Below, one piece after another: positions 9,619 through 17,760 of a DNA stretch of 64,000 nt; position 1 is the first letter of the stretch, and each line of letters opens with the position of its first letter. The DNA comes from Cognataquiflexum aquatile (GTDB lineage Bacteria; Bacteroidota; Bacteroidia; Cytophagales; Cyclobacteriaceae), in assembly GCF_003316845.1 (NCBI RefSeq), contig NZ_QMIK01000002.1:248001-312000 (forward strand), read 5' to 3'. A model generated the notes under the pieces. The model saw nothing but the letters and a program-made list of their open reading frames with translations, was not told the origin of the DNA and searched no databases. The translations under genes were made by a program, and so were the position numbers.

Positions 9619-10374
9619 ATGAACCTAAAAACCTACCTATCCTCCCTACTGCTCGTCTGCATCATGATGCTGGGCTTGAGCTTGGAAACATTTGCGCAAA
9701 GCAATCCTCAATTCCGTGTGTTGGTTTTCAGCCGGACCAAAGGATTCCGCCACCAGTCTATTCCTGACGGGGTTGTCGCACTAAAAAAACTCGCCAGAGA
9801 CCAGATATTTGATATTTACACTACCGAAGATGAAAACTTCATTACTGACAAAAACCTGGAGCGATTTGATGTCATCGTCATGATGAGCACCACCGGGACG
9901 ATTTTCAATGACGAGCAAAAAGCCGTGATCCAGCGTTTTGTTCAAGCCGGAAATGGAATCGTCGGCATCCACAGCGCCACCGATACCGAATACGAATGGC
10001 CGTGGTACACCAAATTGATAGGGGCGCAGTTTATGAACCACCCGCATCAGCAGACTTTGAAACTGAATGTCGTCAACCGTGAGCATCCCGCAACCTATCA
10101 CCTTCCTGAAAAGTGGGTTTGGTCCGACGAGATTTATGCTTTCAAAAATTTCAATCCTGATGTAAAAGTCCTGATCACGGCGGATGAAAGAACCTATGAT
10201 CCCAAAAACGGTATGGGAGAATTTCACCCTATGTCCTGGACCAATGAATATGACGGCGGGAGGATATTCTACACCGCGATGGGCCATACCGATTGGGCAT
10301 TTTTGGATGATGACTTCCTCAAGCATATCTATGGGGGAATCTGGTGGGCTGCCAAAGGATTTCCGATAGATTAA
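9619..10374 (+). CDS. ThuA-domain protein, exported
   Basis: 251-aa ThuA-like protein (trehalose-utilisation family, class I glutamine-amidotransferase-like fold). A signal peptide ends near FAQSNPQ, and the domain begins FRVLVFSRTKGFRHQSI. Conserved histidines in GIHSATDT, FMNHPHQQ and MGHTDWAF are present. The enzymatic role of the family is not well defined; it is linked to sugar utilisation. The ATG at 9619 is preferred over a TTG at 9601. The gene stands alone and ends in an intrinsic terminator at 10401-10432. Confidence 0.85.
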   Translation: MNLKTYLSSLLLVCIMMLGLSLETFAQSNPQFRVLVFSRTKGFRHQSIPDGVVALKKLARDQIFDIYTTEDENFITDKNLERFDVIVMMSTTGTIFNDEQKAVIQRFVQAGNGIVGIHSATDTEYEWPWYTKLIGAQFMNHPHQQTLKLNVVNREHPATYHLPEKWVWSDEIYAFKNFNPDVKVLITADERTYDPKNGMGEFHPMSWTNEYDGGRIFYTAMGHTDWAFLDDDFLKHIYGGIWWAAKGFPID

Positions 10375-10400
10375 AACCCTGAATTATCTCCTTTCAAACG

Positions 10401-10432
10401 AAGCAGGTCTAACAAACCTGCTTTGTTTTTTT
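10401..10432 (+). terminator. Intrinsic terminator after the ThuA gene
   Basis: A perfect 8-bp stem (AAGCAGGT, 7-nt loop, ACCTGCTT) is followed by TGTTTTTTT. It lies 27 nt after the stop codon of the ThuA gene. Confidence 0.85.
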
Positions 10433-10937
10433 ATTCTTCCCTAAAACAAAAAAACTGTTTTTTACCGGCTTGAATGGCGATCATAAACTTTAAAAATAAA
10501 TATGTTTATCCGGATGAATGCACTTACCAAAATTAACTTTAAAGATGTTCTTAGGGCTTAAGGAAATCGATCTCTAATTTTTAAAGCTACTTTTTTTCTT
10601 GGCAAAAAAAGTAGCCAAAAAAGTCAAGACGGCAGAATCCTATCCGCACACAAGGCCAGTGCCGGCCCGGTCCGCCGTCATTCCTCCCCACCTCGAACAA
10701 ATGAGGTTCAGTTTAAGATAGGAAATTTTGGAATTACCCGGGTACGTGCAACAATGCGGATACACATAAAAATTAAAGTCAAGATATGCTTAAAAATAAT
10801 TGGTGCGGGGTTTTTGATGGGAAACCTGATCCATTTCAAATTACCGGATCAAGAAAATACCTTATTTTTTCATCCGTTGTTATCATACTTTTTCAAAGGA
10901 ATTAGACAGCAAATATTGGTTTGTTTCTTGTAGCAAA
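10433..10937. other. Gene-free gap with long hairpin and repeat-like GC island
   Basis: About 500 nt without a gene. At 10586-10615 there is a perfect 12-bp inverted repeat (GCTACTTTTTTT, loop CTTGGC, AAAAAAAGTAGC). A GC-rich segment rich in CCGGCC and CCGCC words follows at about 10628-10700, unlike its surroundings. This kind of hairpin plus GC island is familiar to me as a dispersed element in Bacteroidota genomes; only one copy is in this window. Confidence 0.5.
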
Positions 10938-11840
10938 TTATTGCCCTTCCACATATTTCCGCCAGTTGTGTTCTTCTTTAAAACCCAGAACTTCGCGGAT
11001 TTTACGGTTAGAAAATAAAGCCTCATGTTCGCCCAATTCACGGGTAAGGGGAACGCCTGGAAAAAACCTTTCTGCCAATTCTTTGCTGGGGATAATCGCT
11101 CCGTTATGGTCATTTCCGGCATTGAAAACCTGAAATCCCAAGTCATCTTTTTGCAGACACAGGTCCACAATCTGTCCCAAATCCCGCGCATCAATATAGC
11201 AAAAGGCATTTCTGCGTCGGACTTCGGGGTTTTTGAAATAGTGGGGAAAAAGTTCTGCGTATTCGTGGGGCTCAATCACATTTCCGATGCGAAGGGCATA
11301 TATGTCAAACCCTGACCTGCGCTGAAAACTGCGTGCCGTATGTTCATTCACCACCTTTGACAAGCCATAGCTGTCCATGGGATCGACATCATAGTCTTCC
11401 TCTAAGGGCAGTGATTTGGGATCGGTCGGCCCATCCGAAAAACAGATTCCATAGGTCGTCTCCGAGGAAGCAATGATAATCTTCTTGATACCCAACTTGA
11501 CAGCCGCTTCGATCACATTGTAGGTGCCGATGGTATTGACCCTGAAAGTCTCATTGTCAGGCTTGATCAAAATCCTGGGTACCGCAGCAAAATGCACGAC
11601 TGCATCAAACTTTGGGATGCCATTCCCCGGTTCCAACTCATCCAACGCGGCATAGGAACTCATGGCATTGAACATCTGTCCGGAGTCAGTGATGTCCGCT
11701 GTCAGGTTATCCACCCCGGGATATTTCAAAGGCGTCAAGTCCACATTCATGACCCGATATCCTTGCTCGAGTAAGTAAGGGATGACATGCTTTCCAGCCT
11801 TTCCTGATCCACCGGTAAAGAATATTCGTTTTTTGGTCAT
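10938..11840 (-). CDS. NAD-dependent epimerase/dehydratase
   Basis: 300-aa extended short-chain dehydrogenase. The Rossmann motif GGSGKAG is at 10-16, and the catalytic pair Y158-x3-K162 is in DSYGLSK, preceded by a serine-rich ASSETTYG. It resembles sugar-nucleotide epimerases or uronate/hexose dehydrogenases; the substrate is not clear. The ATG at 11840 is chosen because the longer open frame upstream has no conserved pattern and would bury the Rossmann motif. The attC-like palindrome at 11919-12046 lies just upstream. No operon partner is evident. Confidence 0.82.
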   Translation of the reverse strand: MTKKRIFFTGGSGKAGKHVIPYLLEQGYRVMNVDLTPLKYPGVDNLTADITDSGQMFNAMSSYAALDELEPGNGIPKFDAVVHFAAVPRILIKPDNETFRVNTIGTYNVIEAAVKLGIKKIIIASSETTYGICFSDGPTDPKSLPLEEDYDVDPMDSYGLSKVVNEHTARSFQRRSGFDIYALRIGNVIEPHEYAELFPHYFKNPEVRRRNAFCYIDARDLGQIVDLCLQKDDLGFQVFNAGNDHNGAIIPSKELAERFFPGVPLTRELGEHEALFSNRKIREVLGFKEEHNWRKYVEGQ

Positions 11841-11918
11841 GGGTTTTTTAGGTTTGATGGTCAATGATTGTTTTAACTGCAGTTTTTTTGGAGACTTGGA
11901 GGGTTTCTTGAAGGAAAG

Positions 11919-12046
11919 GTAACGGTTTGGCGCTTGGCAAAGAAGCGGATTTCGAAGTACTAAACTGTCTGCCAGCACTGAACTTGATACGAAGCACAAA
12001 TTTTCATTTAACCACTGTCCCCGTTTTTTGCCAAACGCCTGTTATG
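11919..12046. repeat. attC-like imperfect inverted repeat
   Basis: The left end reads TAACGGTTTGGCGCTTGGCAA (written here in parts: TAAC, GGTTTGGCG, CTTGGCAA) and the right end TTGCCAAACGCCTGTTATG. The reverse complement of the right end (CATAACAGGCG, TTTGGCAA) aligns with the left end with a small internal insertion, giving a roughly 128-bp imperfect palindrome bounded by TAAC and GTTA. It sits 3' of the DHFR-like gene, the position an attC site has in a gene cassette. No integrase is in the window. Confidence 0.4.
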
Positions 12047-12056
12047 GGGAGTGGTT

Positions 12057-12590
12057 CTATTTTTTGTCATAGGTCAAGTTTACAACTCCCGTTTCAAATC
12101 TTTCAACATTTGCTAAAGTCCAGGTTGTTTCTTTTGGAATTTCTGGAAACAAAGGAATACCTTCTCCAATTGTAGTTGGAATCAGCGTTAAAATCATTGT
12201 ATCCAATAGGTCGTTGTCAAGGAATGATGCAATAAGTTGTCCACCGCCAATGAGCCAAATATCTTTTTCATTTTTTTTCTTCAAGTCATTTACAAAGTTT
12301 GCTAAGTTGGTCGCAACAATAAATGTGTCAGGCGTGGTTGATTTGAATTCTTTGTCAGTTGTCACCACGTAAGAGTTCATGCCTAGGTATGGCCAATCCA
12401 CTCCAAAACCTAAAATTTCATTATATGTATTCTTCCCCATAATCGTTGTTCCTATACTTTTCAAAAAGTCAGCATATCCGTGGTCAATTTGGTTCGGATT
12501 TGCAAGTGCAAAAAGCCAATCTAAACCCCCGTCTTTCCTTGCAATTTTACCGTCAAGTGTTGTCGCTATGTAAAGGGTTATCTTGCTCAT
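12057..12590 (-). CDS. Dihydrofolate-reductase-fold protein (RibD C-terminal type)
   Basis: 177-aa cytoplasmic reductase of the RibD-C/YyaP-like group. It begins SKITLYIATTLDGKIARKDGG, has the IMGKNTYNEIL segment and the glycine-rich WLIGGGQLI turn for NADPH binding. These proteins share the DHFR fold but usually do not replace FolA; the substrate is unknown. The gene is more AT-rich than its left neighbours and is flanked downstream by the attC-like element, so acquisition as a cassette is possible. The S41 peptidase gene lies 79 nt upstream on the same strand. Confidence 0.85.
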   Translation of the reverse strand: MSKITLYIATTLDGKIARKDGGLDWLFALANPNQIDHGYADFLKSIGTTIMGKNTYNEILGFGVDWPYLGMNSYVVTTDKEFKSTTPDTFIVATNLANFVNDLKKKNEKDIWLIGGGQLIASFLDNDLLDTMILTLIPTTIGEGIPLFPEIPKETTWTLANVERFETGVVNLTYDKK

Positions 12591-12669
12591 TTTTTGTTTT
12601 ATAAATTTCTATTCCTTTCAAACTGTCTGTCTTTTCATTATTGCCCTTACCGTGTCAGCTGCAGGCAAT

Positions 12670-13632
12670 CTATCTGTTTTCATCAATCCATTTATATGCT
12701 CTCGAAAGAATTTCGGTGTTATCTGACTCATAAATGTAAGGTTGAACAGGTTTACCATTTCCTTTCATATTTCTATTTTTAAAAACAGAGGAAGTAACAC
12801 AAATCATAGTACTGTCAGGCATAAAGAAACCAGCAATACCAGTTGGAACGCCATTGGTAGGTGTGCCTAGTAGTATTGTGTTGGGGTTGTCTAAAAAACA
12901 AAGTGTTAGTAGCTCACCAGCACTGCCTGTCTCATTTCCAATCAGAACAACAATAGAGGGCTTTTCATTAAAAATAACTACAGAATCAATTAGCTCTATT
13001 TGCTTTGTCAGAATACTTTTCTGATTTAGTTTAGCATACGAATATTCATTCTCTATTTTCCCGTCTCTATTAACTTCATAAGCCAAAATCCCTTCCCCTA
13101 ACAATGGTCCAAGTCCAGCTATCATTGGATATTCCCAACCGCCTGTGTTATTTCTCAAGTCAACTATCCAGCCAATTGGTTTTTTATTATGCAAATGCAA
13201 TAATAAGCGCTGTAAGCTATCCGCATAATTATCTGAAGATGTTGAATCAACTCCTTTAAAACCATCAAGAGTCAGCAGTGCGTATTTCCCATCAATCATT
13301 TCCCCTTGAAATGGGTATTTGTGAGGTTGAGCTTTCCCAGTTTCCAAATTTTTATATTGGTCTTTAGTCAGGATGTAACTGTGGATATCAACTTCATCAA
13401 TGGCATAATTCAATAGTTCAATCACCACCTCTCTTTTAGTAGAGTCATTAATTTGCGTCAGAATGTTGCTTTTTAATGAGTCAAAATTGTAAGTGTTTTT
13501 ATGAATAGAGTAAAACTCAATACTATCTAAAGCAATTTCAACATATTCTGCATTCGAAATATCTCTTTGTTTGTTAGGTCTACAAGCAAACATTAAGGTT
13601 AATAAACTTGTCAAAAAGATAATGTTCTTCAT
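12670..13632 (-). CDS. S41 family peptidase, lipoprotein
   Basis: 320-aa protein with a lipoprotein signal (lipobox ending C17) and a tail-specific-protease-type catalytic domain: VDLRNNTGGWEYP and GNETGSAGEL, in which S237 is the likely nucleophile. No PDZ domain is visible, so it resembles short S41 members rather than CtpA. It is probably anchored in the periplasm or on the surface. The ATG at 13632 is used; a TTG two codons upstream is possible. The coding region is AT-rich, and with the DHFR-like gene it forms a block that looks different from the genes around it. Confidence 0.82.
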   Translation of the reverse strand: MKNIIFLTSLLTLMFACRPNKQRDISNAEYVEIALDSIEFYSIHKNTYNFDSLKSNILTQINDSTKREVVIELLNYAIDEVDIHSYILTKDQYKNLETGKAQPHKYPFQGEMIDGKYALLTLDGFKGVDSTSSDNYADSLQRLLLHLHNKKPIGWIVDLRNNTGGWEYPMIAGLGPLLGEGILAYEVNRDGKIENEYSYAKLNQKSILTKQIELIDSVVIFNEKPSIVVLIGNETGSAGELLTLCFLDNPNTILLGTPTNGVPTGIAGFFMPDSTMICVTSSVFKNRNMKGNGKPVQPYIYESDNTEILSRAYKWIDENR

Positions 13633-14029
13633 TTTCAAAATGTTGCTACAGAGGTTCTCTTATGCTTACAGCTTACGGTTTTCTTCACGCAATCATTGCG
13701 CTATGTATGCTATATGGAACACAAAGCGCAACTGTTGCGGATATATTTCAATTACCTAAAATAAAACTAACATCCTAAATATCCAATTTCGGGTTTTAGC
13801 TTTTATAGTGACTGATCTGACTTTCCTTTATCCCAAAATATACCATCCTCCCACCTCTCATTAAGGATACTCCGTGTCTGAGGTATAGATACTCCGTGTT
13901 CTAGCGACAGATACTCCGCCTCTAAGCTATTCCATACCTATATTCGGGATATCATATAGGGATGCCTTTGGCACAGGATCCTTATTGGCTTTGTATCGCC
14001 TCTCGGCTCTCGCTTCTTGTTTCCATACC
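13633..14029. other. Gene-free gap with 22-bp tandem repeats
   Basis: About 400 nt without a gene. It holds three diverged tandem units of 22 bp (see separate entry) and CTCGGCTCTCGC-type simple sequence at about 13998-14012. No promoter for the S41 gene could be picked with confidence. Confidence 0.4.
13866..13931. repeat. Three tandem 22-bp units beginning GATACTCCG
   Basis: GATACTCCG recurs at 13866, 13888 and 13910, exactly 22 nt apart. The first two units agree at GATACTCCGTGT and the third has diverged after GATACTCCG. The function is unknown. Confidence 0.7.
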
Positions 14030-14911
14030 TTACCCCAAAATCTCCCCCACATTCCCTTTGATATTCTCGGCGATCTTGGACATTGGCAGGTCGTTGCTGT
14101 CTATACCAAATGGGTCTTCAATTTCCTCAGCGATGAGCTCGAGACTTGCCAAGACATAGAACATGAAAGTGGTCACCGGAATGGTGAAGTATCCCATCGA
14201 CAGCGCCAAGCCAAAGGGCAGCGTCGCCACATAGATAAAGATAAATTTCTTGATAAAAGCGCTGTAGCTAAATGGAATCGGGGTATTCTTGATCCGCTCA
14301 CAGGCACCGCAGATGTCGGTAAAGGAACTGATTTCTCCATTGAGGACAATAAGTTGGTCCCCGCTGATCACTTTATTCCTATATAAGTTGTGGATTTTGA
14401 AAATCATGCTTTCGGCCACTTTATTGGGTACATGTACTTTGTGACCAAAGTCGGGCAGCTCGGGATGGGGATTTTCATCAAGTTGGAGCATGGTACTGTC
14501 TTTTTGGAGATGCCTGCGAAGTGCCAAAGCATACAGCGGAATCACTTGCTTAAAAAATGTCCTGGAGCCATGGTCTTCTACCGGCAAAAAAACCTGGAGT
14601 TTGATGGCGAGATTCCGGCTGTTGTTCACGAGACTTCCCCAAAGTTTCCGTCCTTCCCACCACCTGTCGTACGCTGTGTTGGTCCTGAAGACTAGCAGCA
14701 TCGATATCGCAAAACCCAAAAGGGTATGCATAATGGTGATGTTTCGGGCATCGCTGTTTTCGGACAACTTCAGGTAATTGACCTCTAAGTAAAAGATCCC
14801 CCAAGAGTACAAGGCGATAAAAATCAAAGTCGGGATAAGCGGCCGTAAAGTGTCGGCTTTGGGTATCTTGAAAATGGCAAGCAGCCAGTCTTTGGAATTG
14901 TAGTAAAACAT
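14030..14911 (-). CDS. Bestrophin family (UPF0187) membrane channel protein
   Basis: 293-aa inner-membrane protein. Hydrophobic segments occur at about 27-45 and 65-80 and again in the C-terminal half (about 215-255). Family hallmarks include FRTNTAYDRWWEGRKLWG after the second membrane segment and EEIEDPFG near the C-terminus. Bacterial bestrophins form pentameric ion channels; ion selectivity cannot be read from the sequence. The gene stands alone on the minus strand between repeat-bearing gaps. Confidence 0.87.
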   Translation of the reverse strand: MFYYNSKDWLLAIFKIPKADTLRPLIPTLIFIALYSWGIFYLEVNYLKLSENSDARNITIMHTLLGFAISMLLVFRTNTAYDRWWEGRKLWGSLVNNSRNLAIKLQVFLPVEDHGSRTFFKQVIPLYALALRRHLQKDSTMLQLDENPHPELPDFGHKVHVPNKVAESMIFKIHNLYRNKVISGDQLIVLNGEISSFTDICGACERIKNTPIPFSYSAFIKKFIFIYVATLPFGLALSMGYFTIPVTTFMFYVLASLELIAEEIEDPFGIDSNDLPMSKIAENIKGNVGEILG

Positions 14912-14962
14912 GTTGCAGAGAAAAAAGGAATCCTGCGAATATAATGGAAAAGGTACAGAAAG

Positions 14963-15032
14963 GATGAAGGTTGAGGGATGAAGGTTGAGGGATGAAGGTT
15001 GAGGGATGAAGGTTGAGGGATGAAGGTTGAGT
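14963..15032. repeat. Five 14-bp tandem repeats
   Basis: GATGAAGGTTGAGG is repeated five times head to tail without change except the last base of the final copy. It lies just upstream of the bestrophin gene start (14911, minus strand). Copy number is likely to vary between strains. Confidence 0.95.
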
Positions 15033-15119
15033 TAAAAAGTGAAAGGTGAATGGTGAGAGATGGGGAAGTTGGAAGTTTGAAATCGGAGATCATTAGGAGA
15101 TCAAGTAGCTGACTTTCCA

Positions 15120-15450
15120 GAAACTGGGGCTTTGCGGCTTTGCGAGATAAAAAGTATTTTTCCTTTGCGCTTTAGCGGCTTTGCGAGATATTAATAAAGC
15201 TTCTGAAAAAGCAGGGTAGCAAAAACAAAAAAGCCCCCATTGCTGGAGGCCTTCTTTGCGTTTTAGCGACCTTTGCGTGAGATTAAAAGTATTTTTCCTT
15301 TGCGCATTAGCGTCTTTGCGTGGGATAATAAGTTAATCTGCTTCTGCAGAAGCGGAATAGCAACAAAAAAGCCCCCATTTCTGGAGGCTTTCTTTGCGTC
15401 ATTGCGTCTTTGCGTGAGATTATACCTCCGTGACTTAGTGCCTTTGTGGG
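15120..15450. repeat. Duplicated intergenic unit with CTTTGCG words and terminator
   Basis: Two diverged copies of a roughly 130-bp unit follow each other: each has AAAAAAGCCCCCAT, a GGAGGC arm, then CTTTGCG...TTTGCGTGAGA words. The first copy's hairpin is at about 15227-15253 and the second's at 15365-15391. CTTTGCGGCTTTGCGAGATA occurs twice more at the left end of the block. Confidence 0.75.
15365..15391 (-). terminator. Terminator of the fad operon
   Basis: On the minus strand this reads AAAGCCTCC, a 6-nt loop, GGGGGCTTT with one U-G wobble, followed by a T run. It lies about 70 nt after the stop codon of the acyl-CoA dehydrogenase gene. A near-identical second hairpin is at 15227-15253. 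Confidence 0.75.
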
Positions 15451-15461
15451 CCTCTAAATTT

Positions 15462-17261
15462 TTAAGAAAAAGGATATTTCCCCTTCTCAATCATATAATC
15501 CGCAACCTGCCTTCTCAACTCTTTGGTATTGACGAGGTCGGCTTTGGTATACCGCTTCAATCCCATCAACATCACTTTCTGCTCGTCACCTTTGGTAAAT
15601 GCCGCAATAGCTTCTTTGGCTGCTGTCTGGATTTTTTCCACAGCCTCAAAAAGATATACCTGCGTCATCGCAATCTGCGGCTGACAGGCTTCTTCACCTC
15701 TCATGCCCACGAGTTTTTCTGTTCTCAGGATGACAGACTCCGCAGCATAGATTTCAATCATCAGGTCAGCAAGGTTCATCATGACTTCCTGCTCGGACTC
15801 CATTTTGTCTGCCAAAGCCATGGCTGCTTTTCCGCCGACCATCAGAAATACTTTTTTGAGTTTCTTGATGGTTTCTTTTTCTGCAGCAAAAAGCTCTGAA
15901 GTATCTACCGTCTCGAAGCTCGGCACAGAAGTCAATTCCGCCGAAACAGCCATTGCCGGTTCGAAGAGGTTGATTTCACCTTTCATCGCCCTCTTGAGCA
16001 ACATGCCCACCATCAGCATTCGGTTGATTTCGTTGGTTCCTTCGTAAATCCTGGAGATACGGGCATCCCTATAAGCACGCTCCATCGGTGCATCTGCGGA
16101 ATATCCCATGCCACCATAGACCTGCACACCCTGATCGACAACATAGTCGAGTACTTCCGAACCGTGAACTTTCGCTATTGCCGCTTCAATGGCAAATTCC
16201 TCCAAGGCTTTCAATTTAGCCTGTGCATCCGGCATGCCTTCGGCAGCAAGGGCATCCATCCTGTCTTCAATATCCTGACCGGCACGGTAGCAAAGTGACT
16301 CGCAGGCATAAGTTCTGACGGCCATTTCTGCCAATTTTTGCTTGATAGCACCAAAGGAATTGATCGAAACTCCAAACTGCTTGCGCTCTCCGGCATACTT
16401 CACCGACATCGAAGCCACAGATCTACAGCCACCCAAAACGCCTGCACCGAGTTTGATCCTTCCAATATTAAGGATGTTCACTGCGATTTTGAAACCGTTC
16501 TGTCTGTCGGAAAGCATGTTTTCCACAGGTACTTTGCAGTCGTTGAAGAATACCTGACGGGTGGAAGAACCTTTGATACCCATCTTCTTCTCTTCTTCAT
16601 TCATGGTAATGCCACCAAATCCTTTTTCCACAATAAATGCGGTTAGGTTTTTATCGTTTTCGATTTTGGCAAAGACGATGAACAGGTCTGCAAATCCCGC
16701 ATTGGAGATCCACATTTTTTGTCCGTTGATGAGGTAGTGTTTGCCATCTTCGGTCAAAGTAGCTTTGGTCTTTCCGCTGTTGGCATCCGAACCGGCATCC
16801 GGCTCTGTGAGACAATAGCAAGCTGCCCATTCACCAGTGGCCAACTTGGGTAGGTATTTGGATTTTTGATCCTCAGTACCATAATACAAAATCGGAAGTG
16901 TACCGATGCCTGTATGTGCGCCGTAAGTGGTGGAAAAAGATCCAGCTCCACCGATGATGTCAGCGATGAGCATAGAAGAGTTAAAACTCATGCCCATGCC
17001 GCCAAATTCCTCGGGGACAGCGATCCCCAAGAGACCGAGGTCTCCGGCTTTTTTGAAGATGGAGGGAACGAGTTCAGGATGCTTCATGCTGTCGATTTCC
17101 TCACTGCGTGGATGGATTTCGGTATCGATAAAATCCTGACAGGCCTGAGCCATCATTTTTTGTTCTTCAGTAAATTCTTCAAAAATGAAGATGTCCTTCG
17201 CTTCGGTTTCCTTGACAAGGAATTCACCGCCGTTGATTGAGGTTTTTGTTATTGTGCTCAT
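15462..17261 (-). CDS. fadE: Acyl-CoA dehydrogenase (FadE type)
   Basis: 599-aa flavoprotein that makes trans-2-enoyl-CoA in beta-oxidation. The acyl-CoA dehydrogenase core spans about residues 25-420: CLTEPDAGSDA and MWISNAGFADLF in the middle domain, and RIYEGTNEINR with the likely catalytic E407. A C-terminal extension of about 170 residues matches the length of the Bacillus FadE type (about 590 aa) rather than the short-chain enzymes. The inner ATG at 17261 is preferred over the ATG at 17273 and the longer frame, which start in AGACATAAG-type simple sequence. It is the last gene of the fadN-fadA-fadE block and is separated from fadA by a four-helix-bundle gene. Confidence 0.9.
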   Translation of the reverse strand: MSTITKTSINGGEFLVKETEAKDIFIFEEFTEEQKMMAQACQDFIDTEIHPRSEEIDSMKHPELVPSIFKKAGDLGLLGIAVPEEFGGMGMSFNSSMLIADIIGGAGSFSTTYGAHTGIGTLPILYYGTEDQKSKYLPKLATGEWAACYCLTEPDAGSDANSGKTKATLTEDGKHYLINGQKMWISNAGFADLFIVFAKIENDKNLTAFIVEKGFGGITMNEEEKKMGIKGSSTRQVFFNDCKVPVENMLSDRQNGFKIAVNILNIGRIKLGAGVLGGCRSVASMSVKYAGERKQFGVSINSFGAIKQKLAEMAVRTYACESLCYRAGQDIEDRMDALAAEGMPDAQAKLKALEEFAIEAAIAKVHGSEVLDYVVDQGVQVYGGMGYSADAPMERAYRDARISRIYEGTNEINRMLMVGMLLKRAMKGEINLFEPAMAVSAELTSVPSFETVDTSELFAAEKETIKKLKKVFLMVGGKAAMALADKMESEQEVMMNLADLMIEIYAAESVILRTEKLVGMRGEEACQPQIAMTQVYLFEAVEKIQTAAKEAIAAFTKGDEQKVMLMGLKRYTKADLVNTKELRRQVADYMIEKGKYPFS

Positions 17262-17328
17262 AATTGTAGACATAAGACACAAGACGCTAGACATAAGATA
17301 AACTAGACTACCGCTTATGTTTGGTTAT

Positions 17329-17682
17329 TTATTTTTCAAATTTTATGATGAGTGAATAAAGCATTTTTTGAATTTCTGTCACTTCTAAAGAGATTTCTTC
17401 TAATTGGTCTGCGCCAATATATTCCAATTCGAAACCTATGTAGAGTTGGGTTTCCAATTCGCAAATAGAACCATGGGATATTCCGAGAAAATTGACAAAC
17501 TCACCGTTTGTTCTTCTTCCTGCTCCTTCAGCAATATTGGATGGAACTGATACAGCGCATCTTCTGATCTGTGATGTCAATCCAAACCTTTCATCAGAAG
17601 GAAATTTTTGAGACAATTTATAGACTTTGACAGCTAGATTGATTGATCTTTTCCAGACATTCAATTCTTTATAATTATGCAT
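17329..17682 (-). CDS. S23-type four-helix-bundle protein
   Basis: 117-aa member of the family first seen as an open frame in 23S rRNA intervening sequences (TIGR02436). Hallmarks are LNVWKRSINLAVKVYK, FGLTSQIRRCAVSVPSNIAEG and ELETQ. It is expected to be a four-helix bundle that assembles into pentamers and may bind nucleic acid; the cellular role is not known. The ATG at 17682 gives the standard N-terminus. The gene sits between fadA and fadE and is flanked by AGACATAAGAC-type simple sequence on both sides, in opposite orientations. A second paralogue is at 19053-19424. Confidence 0.85.
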   Translation of the reverse strand: MHNYKELNVWKRSINLAVKVYKLSQKFPSDERFGLTSQIRRCAVSVPSNIAEGAGRRTNGEFVNFLGISHGSICELETQLYIGFELEYIGADQLEEISLEVTEIQKMLYSLIIKFEK

Positions 17683-17760
17683 ATCGTTAAGATTTAAGTT
17701 TTTAAAATCTTGTGTCTTGAGTCTTATGTCTTTTGTCTTTCTTACACTTGACTTCAAACA

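Noticed and set aside
10938..11999. 353-aa version of the epimerase
   Set aside because: The first 53 residues are Ser/Lys-rich and unlike the family; the Rossmann motif starts correctly from the ATG at 11840.
14824..15093. 89-aa frame with repeated PSTFIPQPSS
   Set aside because: It is translation of the 14-bp tandem repeats and overlaps the bestrophin start.
17329..17682. rRNA intervening sequence
   Set aside because: The S23-type gene is not surrounded by 23S rRNA sequence; it lies between protein genes.
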